A stretch of 64,000 nt of DNA from Actinomycetota bacterium (GTDB lineage: Bacteria; Actinomycetota; Acidimicrobiia; Acidimicrobiales; RAAP-2): the NCBI GenBank assembly GCA_029850535.1, contig JARCRU010000101.1, positions 62,001-126,000 on the forward strand, read 5' to 3'. Shown in pieces: positions 63,481-64,000 of this stretch. Made by a program: the position numbers and the translations under genes. The notes under the pieces were generated by a model that did no database searches, was not told the origin of the DNA, and saw only the letters and a list, made by a program, of their open reading frames with translations. Numbering within the stretch: position 1 is the stretch's first letter; every line of letters begins with the position of its first letter.

Positions 63481-64000
63481 TCAGGTTTTCTTCCGCGACA
63501 CCAGAAGACTCATCAGGGCGAAGAAGATACCCACGGTGAAGATGACCGTGCCGAAGACGAACACTTGCGGCGGCGTTCCCACTCGCGACGCGCCATAGAC
63601 CCACACCGGGAAGGGCACACTGGAACCACTGACGAAATTGGAAGTGACGAAGTCGTCAATTGACAAGGCGAACGCCATGAGCGCGCCCGCGATGACGCCG
63701 GGCATGATCAATGGCAACGTCACCAGCCGAAAGGTCGCCAGCGGGTTAGCACCGAGATCGTAGGACGCTTCTTCCAGGGCCACGTCGAAACCCGACAGGC
63801 GCGCGCGCACCGTTACGGTCACGTAGGCGATCGAGAACATCACGTGAGCCAGAACCAGGGTGAAAAAACCTCTGGCCACGTTGAAGGTGACGAAGAGTCC
63901 GAGCAGGGACGCACCCATGACGATCTCGGGGGCGGCGATGTTGAGAAAGAGCACCTGCTCGAATCCCGCCTTGCCGCGGAATCGCTTGCCTCGATATCGC
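63481..64000 (-). CDS. ABC transporter permease, PotC-type, 5' end outside window
   Basis: C-terminal 173 codons of an inner-membrane permease of the spermidine/putrescine type. It has several hydrophobic helices and the EAA loop EEASYDLGANPLATFRLVTLPLIMPG that docks on the ATPase. DDFVTSNFVSG is a PotC-like segment. The frame is open to the window edge; the track's 63954 start is only an internal GTG. Partner potA, potB and potD genes would lie outside. The exact polyamine is not determined. Confidence 0.85.
   Translation of the reverse strand, partial: RYRGKRFRGKAGFEQVLFLNIAAPEIVMGASLLGLFVTFNVARGFFTLVLAHVMFSIAYVTVTVRARLSGFDVALEEASYDLGANPLATFRLVTLPLIMPGVIAGALMAFALSIDDFVTSNFVSGSSVPFPVWVYGASRVGTPPQVFVFGTVIFTVGIFFALMSLLVSRKKT

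Noticed and set aside
63317-63604. Minus-strand ORF containing RRDSNPRPPGPKPGALTKLRY
   Set aside because: It is the reverse complement of the tRNA-Pro gene; this is a classic false ORF.

Overview
The window is one GC-rich stretch of a bacterial chromosome, packed almost entirely with housekeeping genes and mostly read from the minus strand. The gene set points to an actinobacterium: class II DAHP synthase, a mycothiol-dependent DinB-type enzyme, an MtrA/MtrB-like two-component pair followed by a GerMN lipoprotein, YlxR, RNase J, DapC-type aminotransferase, and frequent GTG/TTG starts. The archaeal-type (type 3) prolyl-tRNA synthetase and the overall gene order suggest a deep lineage such as Acidimicrobiia, but that placement is inference. 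I see no phage, insertion sequence, CRISPR array, integron, toxin-antitoxin or defence module, and I could not identify a new multi-gene system. The unusual signals are regulatory and translational.

Layout. 1-8150 (minus): dapC (cut by the window edge, TTG start, absent from the ORF track), hflX, dapF, miaA, miaB, an EamA transporter, thrB and a D,D-carboxypeptidase. 8160-14708: ftsK; a lone plus-strand FAD protein of the siderophore-interacting family; then rnj, dapA and dapB. Four diaminopimelate/lysine genes (dapC, dapF, dapA, dapB) therefore lie within 15 kb, mixed with RNA-modification and RNA-decay genes. 14817-24671: the translation and RNA block pnp, rpsO, ribF, truB, rbfA, infB, ylxR, nusA, rimP. 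24859-34201: proS, ispG, rseP-like, dxr, cdsA, frr, pyrH, tsf, rpsB. 34365-39143: xerC (minus), the mtrA-mtrB-lipoprotein operon (plus), rsfS, a 59-codon membrane ORF and nadD (minus).

39201-49740: plus-strand DAHP synthase, then minus-strand phosphatase, VWA protein, MoxR ATPase, proA, proB, obgE and an unassigned class III aminotransferase. A plus-strand HU gene follows, with a strong terminator, and then a minus-strand DUF4190-like membrane protein. 49942-57128: rpmA, rplU, an RNase E/G, and the shape-determination cluster PBP2-mreD-mreC-mreB. 57215-64000: ndk, folC, clpX, clpP, tig, a mycothiol-dependent enzyme, one plus-strand tRNA-Pro(UGG), and the C-terminal part of a spermidine/putrescine-type ABC permease.

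Themes. Many neighbours are joined by four-base start/stop overlaps (GTGA, ATGA, TTGA), so translational coupling is common. Where genes are not coupled, eleven starts lack a convincing Shine-Dalgarno sequence and instead have a TAnnnT hexamer exactly six bases before the ATG or GTG, the layout expected for leaderless transcripts. Two other points stand out: ylxR has no ordinary start codon and lies in the -1 frame of nusA after a GGGGG run, and a consensus-like promoter is followed by an intrinsic terminator ahead of rimP-nusA-infB. Several neighbouring 3' ends overlap convergently. Antisense 'ORFs' in the supplied track are common because of high GC and were discarded.
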